64,000 nt of DNA from Calocera cornea HHB12733 (Eukaryota; Basidiomycota; Dacrymycetes; Dacrymycetales; Dacrymycetaceae), in assembly GCA_001632435.1 (NCBI GenBank), contig KV423999.1:72091-136090 (forward strand). Direction: 5' to 3'. The translations under genes and the position numbers were made by a program. How positions within the stretch are numbered: position 1 is the first letter of the stretch; the number at the start of each line of letters is the position of its first letter. Under the pieces are notes generated by a model. It was not told where the DNA came from and did not search any database. It worked only from the letters and a program-made list of their open reading frames with translations. Shown here piece by piece: positions 24,598-37,098 of the stretch.

Positions 24598-27500
24598 TCA
24601 TTGATGCGCGTGGGTATGACCAACGGTATCTGTGCAACGATCGCATAGCTCCAACTCCGGCTTTCTCCTGTACGTCCAGCATCTCGGGCACTTCTTCAAG
24701 GGCGATGGCATGATGTAGACCGTCAACACAGTTGTGTGTTTCGACATGACGTCCTCCTTTTGCTCTTGCGTGTCAAGAGCGATAATCTTGTCATATACCC
24801 AGGGATGTCCGCCTTCAACCTCCGAGGAACCTACGCGTGCGTCGGATGTGATGAACAGAGTTTTCAGCAGGTCCTCATGTTGCAGCAACGTCGTCAAGGC
24901 CGGTGGTGGTGTCGGCCTGAACGGGTTTCCCAACGTCACCTCGACGGGATCATGACGAATATAGACGACCGCCTCAAGAGAGCTTCGCAGCTTTTTATCG
25001 TTCCGCGCAGATTCCAGGAGCTGCAATACCGTGCGGCGTACTTGAAGCAGGATATCCATCTGGCCGCGAATTTGCGCGTCTCCTTCCATACTCTATCTCC
25101 AGTGTCAGAGTCTGGTATGGTCACAACATGGAGACACTCACCGTTCCTTGCCATGGCTCCATGAATATTGAGGGCGTGTTTGTGGGGTTCCACGCTTCGT
25201 GAATCTCCTCGGCGAGAAGTGGAGCGATCGGGGCCAAGAGCGTCTTGTACACCCTCAAGATCTCCTTGCACGTAGCAACGATGCAACGGCGTTGGATGTT
25301 ATCGATAGGATCGGCATACAGGCAGTCCTTCGTCACGTCGAAGTAGAGCGCAGAGAGTTGCACGGTCGAGAAGTCGTTGAGCGCGTGAACGACTCGGTGG
25401 AATTGGTAGTCCTGGTAGTACTCTCTACACTTCTTTTCGAGAAGCGATAGTTCACCCAGCATGTATCGGTCGAGCTATGGTTCTGTCAGCTAATGCCTTG
25501 CGATAGCTGCTGCGTGATTTCTTACAAGCCCATAATCAGAACTCTTCACTGGGTCATCATTCTTGCTTGTACCGATCACTCCGAGCATGAAGCGTGCAGT
25601 GTTTCGAAGCTTCCTCAACGCTTCCGAAGCTTGTTTAAGTATGACTGGTCCCATCGACATATCGCTCGAGTAATTGGATGTGGCAGCCCAAAGTCGAAGG
25701 ACGTCTGCTCCATATGCGGGTTCCCTTTTCAGGTTCTACTGTAGCTATCAGCAGGGCACCACGCGAAGGTGAAGGAACATACCTCTCCACCCTCAATGGT
25801 TGTGATGGGACTGATAACATTCCCGTCGCTCTTGCTCATCTTGCGACCTTGCTCATCCATGACGAACCCATGCGTAATGAGCGCTTTATACGGAGCGAGC
25901 GCTGCGGGATTCGGGGTATCCCCCTCGGAGGCAGACATGAACTTCGTCAAAAGCAGACTTTGAAACCATCCACGATGCTGATCACTGCCCTCCAAGCAGA
26001 CATCAGCCCTGGCTGCGCCACTTTGTTGCACCTCGCCATGAAGATTACGAAGAAGCGACCAACTGGTGCCGCTGTCGAACCAAACATCCATCGTGTCGGT
26101 GCTTTTTCGAAGGGTCTTGCCCTTCAAGCTAGGGGGGATGAACTCCTCGACTGGACCGTCCCACCAATAGTCGACACCCTTTTCAGACAGCACGCCAATG
26201 ATGTGATCCAGCGATTCGACTGTTAGGTATGCCTCGTCCGTACCGACATCATGGAGGGCGGGAATGGGCACACCCCAAGTGCGCTGTCGGGAGATGCACC
26301 ATTCCGATCGTTCCCGAACAAATGACTCCAGGCGAGCTCGCGCTGAAATGCTCAACATGAGCGAGCCCACAGTCGAATCATAAAAGCCAACGCACCGCCT
26401 TCCGGATAGAATACGACGCTGCTGAGCGCCCGTAAGGCCTTCTCCTTGACACCGTCAATGTTTGCGAACCATTGACTAGTCGCACGGGTGATGACTGGCG
26501 TCTTCGTCTTCCAATCATAAGGGTACTTGTGCTTGATGGTTTTGACGGCCACACTTGCTCCCGCATCCCGCAGCAGCTGAAGGACCTCGTCGTTGCCCTC
26601 ATCCTGCACCTGCTTGCCCAATAACCGGTCACCTGTTGCCTCGTCCGGTACAAGTTTCAGGATATCGGACGTGTAGCGTCCCTCCCCATCCACAGGAGAT
26701 AGTATGTCGCGTTCCTTCAGGAGTCCGATAGCTTGCAGGGCCGAATAATCCTCCGATCCGTGTCCAGGTGCAGAATGCACAAGGCCGGTGCCTGAATCAG
26801 ATTTGACATAAGGTGCCGCGAATATGGGGTTTGAAAGTGAGGAGGGGGATTGGAAGAAATGGCGGTATCTTGTGCCCAGCAGGTCAGAACCTGTCCATTG
26901 GGATGAGATCAACTCGGATAAGAGGAAAGAGCAAACGCGCCTGGCATCGTGTCCAGCACTTCAAGTTCGCCTAGGCTCTTCGGCAATGCGATGAGTGCCT
27001 CCTTGGCCACGACGAACGTCGACTTGCCGTTGGATGCCACGACATAGTCGATCTCGCTGTTGATGGCAACAGCCTGGGTAGGGTCAGCATTCGCTATTTC
27101 GGCGTGTGGTGGGCTCATACCATGTTGGCCGGCAGAGTCCACGGTGTGGTCGTCCACACAAGTAGTGAGAGTTCTGAAAGTCCGTGCTTGCCTGCAACCT
27201 GGGCGAGCGGTTCGGACATGTCCGCCCTCAGGACGGGGTACTTGACGTAGACAGACTTGGACTTGTGTGCATCGTTATACTCCAGCTCCCCTTCCGCGAG
27301 GGCAGTACGAGAAGCAGGGGACCACCATATGGGGCGAAATCGGCGAGTGATGAGCGCTGCGCAAAACTGGATCAGTGACGCCCAGTTAGTCGGAAACATA
27401 GATGACGAGCGCACCGTTGTTTACCATATCCCGGAACAGCTTCAACTGCCTAATCTCGTACTCCTCGTCGTACGTCCGATACGTGTGGTCCTCGCTCCAG

Positions 27501-28210
27501 TCGGTCATAATATGCATCTTCTTGAACTCCCCGCGCTGAATAGCGATCTGCTCGCTAGCGAGTTGGCGCGACGCGGCCCGGACCTCGTTTGGCGGCAACG
27601 TGTTGGGCGCGGCTTTCAGCGACTTGAGCACCTTGTTCTCAATCGGGAGGCCGTGGCAGTCCCAGCCTGGCATGTAGCTGAAAGCCTTTAGCCTCCGATT
27701 GTACCTTGCAGAAGAATAGGCAACTCACTGCACACGCTTGCCTATCAGGACCTGGAACCGGTTGATGACATCCTTCAGGATCTTGTTTACGGCATGGCCT
27801 GTATTGCCGTTAGACCGTGCCTTGCATACGCCTGGAAGAGCACCCACCATTGTGTAAGCTCCCATTCGCGTACGGTGGCCCATCATGCAGCACAAACAGC
27901 TCACTCCCTCTCCTGGCTTCCCACTGCCCAGAGCCCGTCAGCACAGAGCAGCGCGTCGTGGGCACGTACGCACCTGCCATCGATACAGCTCTTCCGTCGT
28001 CCGCGGGCCATATCGCACCGCCTGCTCGTGCGCGTCGAACCGTTGCGGTATGGGCGGCTTGGGAAGCAGAAGCGTGTCTTGGTACGACTTCGACTTGGGC
28101 GCTTCGTCTTGCGCAGATGTGGACGCGCGACGCCGAGGTGGGCGGAGGACGGAACGTGAGCTCGCCACAAGCCGGGCGAAAGCCCTGCCGCGGGGAGAGG
28201 CTCGATACAT
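24598..28210 (-). CDS. ISM1: Mitochondrial isoleucyl-tRNA synthetase
   Basis: Class I synthetase charging mitochondrial tRNA-Ile. Eleven inferred exons (27974-28210, 27848-27923, 27729-27798, 27415-27677, 27121-27356, 26960-27073, 26396-26912, 25783-26342, 25526-25735, 25142-25474, 24598-25092) give 1036 residues, close to yeast Ism1. The N-terminus [15 protein letters not shown] is a mitochondrial presequence. The HIGH motif appears as HNGH after [10 protein letters not shown], and KMSKS is in [10 protein letters not shown]. The CP1 editing domain includes [12 protein letters not shown]. The C-terminus has a zinc motif, CPRCW then CDRC. The intron at 26913-26959 bridges what otherwise looks like a frameshift. 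The domain order is complete. It is followed closely, on the same strand, by two other translation genes. Confidence 0.95.
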
Positions 28211-28496
28211 GGCTAGCCGCTGCAGCCAGAAGAGACACCAAATAGAGAAACTTTAAAAGAGTGTGGCCATTCTGAAGCGCTGCTGCCGCCCCGGTGACCA
28301 ATGTAGGGGTCGAACGAGACGAAATTCCAAAGACCCTGACTCGCGCGGAGAAGTTCTCCCAGAGAGAGCCGGAGGCCCACATACATAAGCTCAACAACGT
28401 CAGGAGGACAACAGAAACGCATAAGGCCGACTGTGTCGGAAATAGATGATTATTCCATGGCTATAAATACAATTGGGGCGTCCATCCCGAGCGCCA

Positions 28497-29507
28497 TCAT
28501 CCCAGCGACTTGCGCACGCCCTGCAGAATCTGGTCGATCTGTTCTATATGGTCATCCGTGAGTTTTTGACACTATAATTCGAAGGCGTCAGCATTTCCCT
28601 TGCGCAAATAATAAGTGCACCAACTTTGACGTAGGGTGGAGCCCGCTTGTCGATAACACCGGCAGCCTTGAAGGCTTTGTTGCCCGCTTCGCGCGCCGCG
28701 CGGACCTTGATGCGGGCGTCTTCAGCGAGGCGAGCGGCGGCCTTGGCGAGCTCTCCCCGTGCTTCGGCTGTCGGTCTGCAGGGCGTGATTAGGAATTGCG
28801 CAAGGAGAGGGACCTAGGAAATGGGAAGTACCTGGGAACGGGAATACGGATCGTCCGCTCGTCGACGGGCTGTGGGTTGAAATTGTACCGGTCGGACTGG
28901 AGGGATGTCTTTACTGCCTTCATCGTCTGCGAGGCTCACATTAGCATGGTCTCGGTAACCGTCATCCGAGTACACGCACGCTTTCTTCAAACAGCGTGAC
29001 TACAAGCACGTTCCCTTCTCGCACACCGACAGTCGCGACCTCATCCAGCCTTGTGCCGCCGCTTGTGCCTCCCTCCAGATTGACCCGTACCCCGTCCAGC
29101 AGCGCCGGCGTGACCCTCCCGCTCCCGCGCGTCTCCATATTCCCAACTTCCCGCTTATACCAGTCCACCACCCCCTTCATCTTTGTCTCCACCTTAGTGA
29201 GCTCGACATCCTCTGCGCCATGCTTCCCAGGCACCAGCTCGTCCACTATCTCGCCGGCGTGGTGCTTGTGCCGGGACATGACGAGCGTTACGGGCGCATC
29301 CTCGGATGAGGACTCGCTACGAGAGGGTGCATTTTTTGGCAGCTTGTGCTTGGAGGACTTTGATTTAGAGGCATAGTGTCGAGTTTGCGGGGGTGGCGGG
29401 GGGTGGCGGGAGCTCAGTAGCGCCGTCGTGGTCGGCGTGCCGGATCGCAGGGCCGATAGTGGTCGCCCGAGAGCACCGGCTATAGATAATCGAAGTGGGG
29501 GAAGCAT
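28497..29507 (-). CDS. RRF1: Mitochondrial ribosome recycling factor
   Basis: Splits post-termination mitoribosomes together with EF-G2. Four inferred exons (28980-29507, 28832-28926, 28625-28775, 28497-28571) give 282 residues. The start MLPPLRLSIAGAL at 29507 gives an Arg/Ser-rich presequence; the upstream in-frame frame has no ATG. A charged linker covers about residues 50-80. The RRF core runs from about residue 95: VETKMKGVVDWYKREV, RVTPALLDGV, IRIPVPRPTAE, VRAAREAGN and a terminal QKLTDDHIEQID helix. Length matches a mature RRF of about 185 residues plus presequence. It lies 286 bases downstream of the IleRS start codon (minus-strand tandem) and is divergent from the gene at 29774. Confidence 0.94.
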
Positions 29508-29773
29508 CGCGGCCACCGGGAGCTCTATTTTCCAGATGAGAAACTGATGAGCGGCCGGCCTCGCAATGTCCAACCGGCCCTAACGCACAAGAGGAACAAG
29601 GGAACAAGGGTCGCGCAGGAGTGACGAAGAAAAGAAGTCAATCACGTGATGCGATCTCCGACGCGTCGTCCATTTGCACCCGTGTATGCGGGCGGCGTTC
29701 GTCGTCGCCCCTGTCCGCATCTCACCGCCAGTCGACCGCCATCAACCAATCCCTCCCTCCACCGGCGTCGACC
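29508..29773. promoter_or_regulatory. Short bidirectional promoter between RRF1 and the 1330-residue protein
   Basis: 266 bases between two divergent start codons. No TATA box is obvious. It contains TCACGTGA at about 29641-29648, a palindromic E-box of the kind bound by bHLH factors. Confidence 0.45.
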
Positions 29774-32700
29774 ATGTCGTCAACAGGGAGACACATGCAC
29801 CGGCATATCGCGAAACCGGCAACATCAGCACGATCTACGCCGCTCTCTGCTTTGGATCATAACTACTCTGCGCCTTCATCTGGTAACAAGACACTGCGAC
29901 GACGTAAGGCCACCGAGGATCTGGCCTCATCTATCACCTCCATCCTCCAAGCAGGCAGTAGCGACGAGAACGCGCCACCAAGCTCTGGGAGTGAACGTAG
30001 TCGAAAAGGAGGCGCTGGGTTGCCACGGAAGAGCGCTTTGGGCGAACGCAGCGTCAACTTCGACAGCGACGATACGTCATCCTTCGAGAAGGGAAAGGAC
30101 AGCAGCAAGATTATTGATGGTCTACTCACTCCCCCAACGAGTCAACCGGCAAGAATGGACCTCATCAGCGTGCGTTCCCAATGCTCAACTCACCCTTCCA
30201 TACGCATGCTGATAACCCCTTGCAGTCTGACGAACAATCCACGAGCGGGCCCCGACAGCCGCGCTCCGTGCCAACATCCAACCCTGCGACCCGCAAACGC
30301 GTCCGAACGACATCTATTAAGACCTCTCCCAACCCTCGCGTACGCAAGAGCGCCAAGCTGCAGGTGACGAACGTCCTCAAACGCGCGTCCCGTTCTCCCC
30401 AACCGTCCCCTGCCAAACCAGTGAAGACGAAGAAGGCGCGGTCGTCCCTTCCAATCGCAACTACCAGCTCGCAGTATATGGTCAGCGTGGCTGGACCAGT
30501 TACACCCATCAGGGCGGTGTACGCTAAGCCCCACGCTCTCACGACCCTTGGCCGTCCTCGGAATGCCATTCCCCTTCATATGCACCGCACGCCTCCGAAG
30601 GTCGACCTCACTCCGTCCCTCGCGCCACCCAGTCCCGGGGAGGACCCGTTGCTGCTAACCGGCACCGAGGTGGTGAAGCGTTGGCGAAAGAGCCGGGGCA
30701 GTCAGGAAGCCAAGACGGTCACGCTTGCCGATGAGGAGGAAGAGGTGCATCCGGCCAATACGACGATCGCGTGGGAGGATGGTGCAGCGCCTGTTTCCCC
30801 GGTCGAAGACTCCGGATGGGGTGACGCAGCAGCCGGAGGCTTCAATGATGACAGCGACGATGGCCAATGGCAAGACTACGACGTTCCACTCGTCTCACCC
30901 GCTCCGCAAGACGTGTCCATGCGCCTCGCGACACCTGTGCGCGCTTCGCCCTTCCAGGCCTCCATCGAATATACTGTGCCTGTCGTCAACAGCCCCGCGA
31001 ATACCAGCATGAGACTCTCCACGCCTAGCAAGCCGCCATCAAAGTCCCCCGGTGTCTTGGGAACATCAAGCCTGCAGAGAGGTCATCGTCGCAACTACAG
31101 CGTCACGAGCGAGGGCAGCCTGCCCAGCCCGAGATCCAGTACCAGTCCTCAGGAAGCGCCTGCGGTTCTCCCGGACGGATATGGCGTGCCCGCTCCCCAA
31201 CCGTCTCTGCTCGCTCCTCCCACTGTCGACAACAGTGGACTCCGAGCCCTGACGCCCGTATCCCCGCCCCGAGCCGAATCCAGCATCTTCTCATCTGTCC
31301 TTCCGCAGCGCTCCCTCTCGCCGCCCTCCGAATCTTCATCCGACAACCAGCTCGGACTGACGTTCGCCGCCTCTTACGTGGCAGGCATGAGCCCGGCCAC
31401 ATTTCAGCGCATCCTCCATTCACCGGTTCGGCCGGGTCCGGCCAATGCTAAGGAGTCGCGCCAGGCACGGGTGGAGGAAAAGGCCAAGAACGTCATTTTC
31501 AGCGACGCAACCTCAGTTCCTGATGAGCCTGAATGGCTCGACGAGGAGGATGGACCGGAAGACGGACTGAGCATTCTGAAGGCACGATTATCGCTCTACA
31601 GAGCGGCACGTGATATTCCGTCGCCGGTTTCCAAGACCGCACAACACGCTGCGGAAGAGCCTATCCTGCCGATGGAGACCACGCAGCTCCCTGAAGTGCA
31701 CGTTGATGATGTGGAGCTGGTGGACGAAGACATCGTGGAACAGGCCGGCGAGGAAGATGGATACGCCTACGACGATGAGGATTTCATGGCTATGGGTGAC
31801 GCGAGCGATCATGGCAGCGAACCTGATGATTTTATCCAAGAAATGGCCGATCCTGTCAATGAAGAAAGGCGGGAGCTGGAAGAAGATGAGGACGCCGTCA
31901 ACCAGAGCTTGATGCTCGCCGAACCTGTTTTGTCGGATGTTGAGGAAGACGAAGACCTCGAGCCTGGGGATCACCTCCTTGCCGATCTTGCCGAAGACGA
32001 GCTGGAGGAGCTCGCGGATGAGGAAGCTGTGATTCGGGACACAACTCCGGAGGAAGATGATGATGACGACGAGGATGACACCCCTCCGGAGCGGACGATC
32101 GAAGAAGAGTATGAGGATTTGGTGGAGGAGGCCGAAGTCTTGCGAGATACCACCCCGGAGGAAGACGAAGATCACACAAACGACGTCCTTCAAAAACCGA
32201 CCCCAGAGGAGCATGCAGATGCGGGGCAGTTCATGCGAGAGCAGACTCCTGAGGAGGAAAGCGAACAGGATGTTCAGGACGAAGAACCTGAACAGCGCGA
32301 CTACGAAGATCAACTGGTGCCCCTGCGTTCTCCATCACCATCGCCTTCACCGCGCCGGTCTGCAGCTCCTGCGGAACACGAGGTTGTCATCGAGGGTACA
32401 GATCCTGTGAAGTGCGCAAAGATTGCCATGATATTGAAGGTCCGATGCTAATTCTTGGAAGCTACGGTCCTAATCTGACACTATTGCAGCACCATGGTCT
32501 CGATGTCGAGGAGGTAATCGAACCAGTTGACGGTTTCGACGACTCTCCGCGCTCTTTGAAGAAGAGACGCGAGAGTGGGCGCTTCGAGGTTAAACTGAGG
32601 AACAGCCCGCTCGCAAAATCAAACGGTAACGAGCGACGCGCCTCTTTCTCCACGGCAAAAGGTGACGTGACCGTCCCCGACGGTTATCTTCTGGAGCATG

Positions 32701-33921
32701 TCGAGGCAAGCTTGGCTGAAGGCAGCATGGATGCTTCGATGTTGTCGGCATTGGCAAGCAACACGACTTTTATGGTAGGCACTCCGCTTCGGCAAGCAGT
32801 ACTCACCCGACGGACGGGCCACGCCACGGGACAATGGACCAAATCTGACTGGAAGCGATTTCATAAGCATATGTTGAGCTTCCGTCATGAATTGGCTGTC
32901 CAGAGTGGGGTTGCCGACTGCGAGATAGACCTCGACGTCCCCACAGCACACGAACTTGTCATGGCATTCTGTGCAAAGGAGGGCGTCGTACCTGGGTTGA
33001 CCGGACAATGGAGCAGGTGAGTCCTTTACATAAGAGATGCAGCATACATCTAACTCCGGATATAGAGAGAAAATGCTGTCCAGAGTTGAGGCGCTTATGA
33101 GACTCGAACGCAATAGGACAATGTCCCAACCAGTCATCAAGCAAGAACCCGTCGAGCTCTCTGCACCTTCGGCGCATGCAGAGATGCAATCGACAACCGA
33201 GCAACCTAACTTTATGGTGCCTCCGATTCCGCCTCCTTCTCCACCGGTACCCTCGATCTTGTTAGCTCGACCTTCACACTCCCTCATACCGCGTCCTACC
33301 AAGATGGTCCCCAGCAGCAGTACCAATTATGCCGAGCTCCTGCACCAGGCGGACAGGGCGTCCAAGGGTGAAGCAGAAAACCTTCTGGCGCCGAATCCGT
33401 CAACTCCGGGTACGGCTAAGCGAGGGATTGTTGATGAGCTACAGGTGGCCATGAACAGCCGCGCTGCCGCATCTCCCAGCATGGCCGGCCGTCTCTCTGG
33501 GTTCTTGAGTGGCATGTTGACGAAGCGCAAAACTGGCGAACCGTCAATTTCCATCCCTCGCCCAGCTCATCAGCCTCGAGGGCCGGCTCCCCTGCCGAAG
33601 CCACCCTCTCCGCAAGAAATGACAGAGGTTCTACGGTCGAGGCCCATTACGCCTCTCGTCATGGCAGCTGCCGACACGAGCTCGGACTCTCTGCTGTCGA
33701 ATCTGAAGCCTTTACGTCACGTCGATCTGGTCTCGCGTGATATGGAGGAAACCGCTCGGCTCAACAGGAGACGATCCAGCGGTTCTGTCAAAGATCTTCT
33801 CGTTCAATATGAAGATATTCGAAGGAAAGAGGAAGCAGAGAAGACGAGGGTGGATGGGCTCCGAAAGCAGGGATCGATGCGCCGCCTGTCGGACGAGGCG
33901 GCTGCGGCTCGGCCAGAATAG
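29774..33921 (+). CDS. Large acidic-repeat protein of unknown function
   Basis: Four inferred exons (29774-30169, 30226-32439, 32490-33016, 33066-33921) give 1330 residues. The start is MSSTGRHMHRH; the upstream frame has only a GTG. The first 500 residues are Ser/Pro-rich with many S/T-P sites and basic clusters (ATRKRVRTTS, VKTKKARSS), so it is probably nuclear. An acidic block at about residues 610-790 carries four TPEE units spaced 20-35 residues apart. A compact segment near residues 900-990 (QWTKSDWKRFHKHM ... VMAFCAKEGV ... REKMLSRVEALMRLERNR) looks folded and helical. The tail is again low complexity, with a short coiled coil (DLLVQYEDIRRKEEAEK). I do not recognise a named family. The S/T-P density suggests CDK-type phosphorylation, which is inference. 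Confidence 0.85.
32026..32260 (+). repeat. Coding repeat of TPEE acidic units
   Basis: Four imperfect copies of (D/K/E)xTPEE followed by Asp/Glu-rich spacers inside the 1330-residue protein. Unit cores lie near 32041, 32150, 32200 and 32245. Confidence 0.75.
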
Positions 33922-34203
33922 TGCCGTAGATGGCGTTCTATGAATTCTAGGATCTTCCTACTTCGGTTGTTTGGCATGTCTTTATTTGGTTCTCTGCGGC
34001 GACACCTTGAAATCCTGATTTGCGTTTTGTATTATGAATTGCTTACTTACTTGCATACCTTTCTTTACGCACTATGATACACAATGAAGGCACAATCCAA
34101 TGTCGCGATACCCCCTCCAGCAATCTTGCATTGCCCACTTGATGTCATTCGTTGTAAGACATTGCACGGTGACACGGATAACTGAAAATGGCCCAGCATG
34201 CTC

Positions 34204-35459
34204 CTAGACGGTGCCCCAGACCTCCCTCGCAACGTCGCAAACAAACTTCATCTTCGCCCACTGCTGCTCCTCAGTGATATCGTTCCCGTGGTAGGTCGAC
34301 TGAACAACGGGTAAGGACATGATGATAAGATGATAAGAAGGTTTGCTCACCGAAAATCCGCACTGGGGGCTAACCGCCAGCTGCTGGATCCCCTCCTGGC
34401 AATACTTCCCCGCCTGCTGGATCCTCTCGACCATATCCTCCATCTTCTCCATCTCGCCAAACTTAGAGCTGACGATTCCCAGCACCACCGCGCGTCCGGG
34501 GACGAGATGCCTCAGCGGCTCGAAGTCGCCGCTTCGCTCGTTCTCCCACTCGAGCAGGAGGACATCCACATCAATCTTGCTGAACAGCACCTCGGCCACG
34601 GGGGCATACCCGCCCTGCGCGAAGAACGTGCTGCGGAAGTTTCCCCGACAGAGGTGCATGGCGATGCACAGATCGGCCGGCCGGGGCGTGATGCAGGAGT
34701 TGATGAGCTGCGCGTAGCGGTTAGGCAGCGTCGACAGGTCTTCGCCACGCGACTCGGCAGCCGCGCGCATGCTCTCGTCGCACAGGTAGGCGAGGTTCGT
34801 GTCGTCCAGCTGAATGTATCGGCAGCCGGCGTCGTACAGGGATTGGATCTCGGCTCGGTAGGCGGCGGCGAGGTCGGAGTAGAACTCTTCGAGCTGCCCG
34901 GGTTCATGTCAGCCTTCGATCGGGCTCGGCAGACTGCTACACTCACCTCAGGATACGCCTCCATACTTATACCTTCTCGTCCCCGCCTGAAATGGGCCAT
35001 AGTCGGGCTCGGGATGCACACCTTCGCGACCTCCCCCTCCTCCGACTTCACAAGCGACTGCAAAAACCGGAAGTCCCTTAGTTGTATCGGCCTCACATGC
35101 TCGATCTTCCCCACGACGCTGAGTGTCGGAATTGTATGTGTCTTCAGGTTCCCATCGCCTAGGTCGTTGCTGCTCACGTGCATGCCGCCCAACTGCTCGA
35201 GGAAGTCCAGGTGAAAATAGAGCCGCCGGCACTCGCCGTCCGAGATGATCTTGAGCCCCGATGCGCGCTGCTTGGCCACCAGCTCCCGAATCGCCTCGTC
35301 TTCGACGGCACGCAGCTCGTCGGCGCTCAGCTTGCCTTGAGAGTATTGCTCTCTTGCTGCGCGTACAGGTGCTGGTCGAAGGAAAGAGCCAACCTGCTCG
35401 GCGCGAAATGGGGGATTGGGCTTGCGCTTTGTTTCGGCATGGCCGTTCTGGGCGGTCAT
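34204..35459 (-). CDS. MetE-like cobalamin-independent methyltransferase domain protein
   Basis: Three inferred exons (34947-35459, 34351-34893, 34204-34299) give 383 residues. The sequence corresponds to the C-terminal catalytic half of cobalamin-independent methionine synthase, as in the YxjG/YxjH group. Visible features are FRAEQVGSFLRP at the start, DGECRR, YIQLDDTNLAY, a probable zinc-site H-x-C in AMHLCRGN and the later Cys in SPQCGFS. The N-terminal MetE half is absent, as expected for this subfamily. A strong TATATAAAA box lies about 75 bases upstream. The methyl donor and acceptor are unknown; homocysteine is possible. It is followed upstream by a cupin gene on the same strand, with no clear functional link. 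Confidence 0.9.
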
Positions 35460-35966
35460 CCTTCTGTGACGGATCGAGGGGTCGAGATGAAGGAGCAGCA
35501 ACAGAGCTTAGCGAGTGTGCTCATATGCACCTTTTATATAGGTACGGCATGTCTAAGGAGCTCCATAGCCGGCCCTTCATACGAACGCGCCGGTAGTCAG
35601 CGCGATGCCCCTCTTCTGCCGCTAGGCTTCGCCCACATCCCTACGACGCCCCCACTTCGCCGCCCCTTCGGCATCGCGGCCGGCAGTCACTGCAGTTCTC
35701 ATGATGCGGCGGGCATGTCTTGGTCAATGTGGATTTGGCAGCCGTTATCCGCGGTTCTTGCGGCCGGGATGCTCATATGAGCAGCGCAAACGGGAGCCGG
35801 ATATTGGTTGTCCCGGTCAGGGTGCGACCCCTTTCACTCCTGGTGTACTAGCCTTCTGGAATAAATGGAACCTGAGGGTCTGTCGCCTCCCTTGTCATTG
35901 CGCGTGACTAGACGATCAACAATTAACTTGTAATGAACGATTTCATTTCTTCTGTGGACTGCAACC
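35460..35966. other. Promoter region of the MetE-like gene and 3' end of the cupin gene
   Basis: No gene. TATATAAAA on the minus strand at about 35532-35541 is a strong core-promoter candidate for the MetE-like gene. Confidence 0.55.
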
Positions 35967-36641
35967 CTACGCGCTCTTCTTCGCCCAGAACCCATCCTTC
36001 ACCGTATCTCCCTCCGCCGTCTTATAGCTCTCAGCGGGGACGATGACGCTGACCCACGCGGCGGGCACGTCCCCTTTGTTCAACCACCCATGCAGCGTCC
36101 CCCGCTGGACGATCACGTCCCCCTGGCTCGCGAGCGTGTGCTCTAAGCGCGGGTCGTTCAGGTCCGTAGGTATGTCATTAGGATCCAGCTCCTCTTTCGG
36201 CGTGACAAGCGCGATCGTCCCGTGTGTCATGATGTTGTAGTCGACCGAAGAGGTCCGGTGCTGCTTCTGGGTCAGCTTAGAGTCCAGGAAAGCAGGAAAA
36301 CAATGCGCGCCATGGCCACGAACGCGCCTGGCTGCAGCTCGCCCCACCGCAGGTTGCTCCCATCCTGGACGACGATCGCATTCGGGTTCGCCTCCTTGGC
36401 CTCGTCCTTCCTACACCACCATGCGCCATCAGCGCCGCTCCCCCAGCCGGCAATAATGGAAGCAGACTCACTCTCCCTGCACATGCGTCGGCATCCCGTG
36501 CGTCTGCCACACCTGCGCGATCTGCACCGTGTTTGCGTAGCTCGTGTACTCCGGCTCGCCATTGATCAGGATCTTGACGACCGGCTCCTTGCCCGGCGTG
36601 CAGGTCGTAGCATGACCCGTGACGATACGCTTCATCCCCAT
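35967..36641 (-). CDS. Cupin-domain protein
   Basis: Three inferred exons (36472-36641, 36320-36410, 35967-36266) give 186 residues. Cupin motif 1 is HRTSSVDYNIMTHGTIAL and motif 2 is GDVIVQRGTLHGWLN, fitting a small single-domain cupin. Start MGMKRIVTGHATT; a few residues later VKILINGEPEYT forms the first strands. The second intron could be 35 or 53 bp. I chose 53 bp (36267-36319) because it gives PGAFKQHRTSS, the usual spacing before motif 1, and 35 bp would be unusually short here. The metal-ligand set looks incomplete (a single His per motif, no clear Glu), so it may be non-enzymatic or bind a small ligand. Function unknown. Confidence 0.83.
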
Positions 36642-37098
36642 TGCTGTAGACTACAATGTCGTGCAGCCGCTATACAGGAATATGGTAGAAGGGCCGAAGA
36701 GCAAGGCCGATGCGGGGAAGTGATGGATCAAGGCGGTCTATTGATATGCACTATGCCGGGCATTTGTAACCCCAGAGATCCCAGTAGGGTCTGCCAGCAT
36801 GAACGTATTGCCTAATGCCTCCGCCGGGAATGCATAGGAACAGTTCGCCGGAGCGTACAAGTGTTGGTCACGATGCAAATGTACCTTTGAATGGGTTCGT
36901 AAGGAGAGGACGATGCTATAACTTGTCCTTTTGCGGGCAATGTGATACCTTCGTGATGGGTTTGATCGATCTTGAAGAAGGGATAGAAGCGGGAATGTCA
37001 TTTCTACAGTGTCATTATTACGAGATCTCTAGGTACTGCTTGCCTAACAGCGTTGTCGAACAACGATGCAGGTTGCATATCCAGTGAGGACGAGGGCA
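36642..37098. other. Intergenic region
   Basis: No gene seen. It holds the cupin promoter and the 3' end of the F-box gene. Confidence 0.5.

Noticed and set aside
26890..26960. Frameshift or pseudogene in IleRS
   Set aside because: A standard-size intron restores the frame and the family sequence, so the gene looks intact.
29574..29773. Longer N-termini starting at GTG or TTG codons (for example at 29573 minus and 29621 plus)
   Set aside because: Nuclear fungal genes start at ATG; the first in-frame ATG gives sensible targeting or start contexts in each case.
36267..36301. 35 bp intron in the cupin gene
   Set aside because: Too short compared with the others and it leaves six extra residues in front of cupin motif 1; the 53 bp choice fits better.
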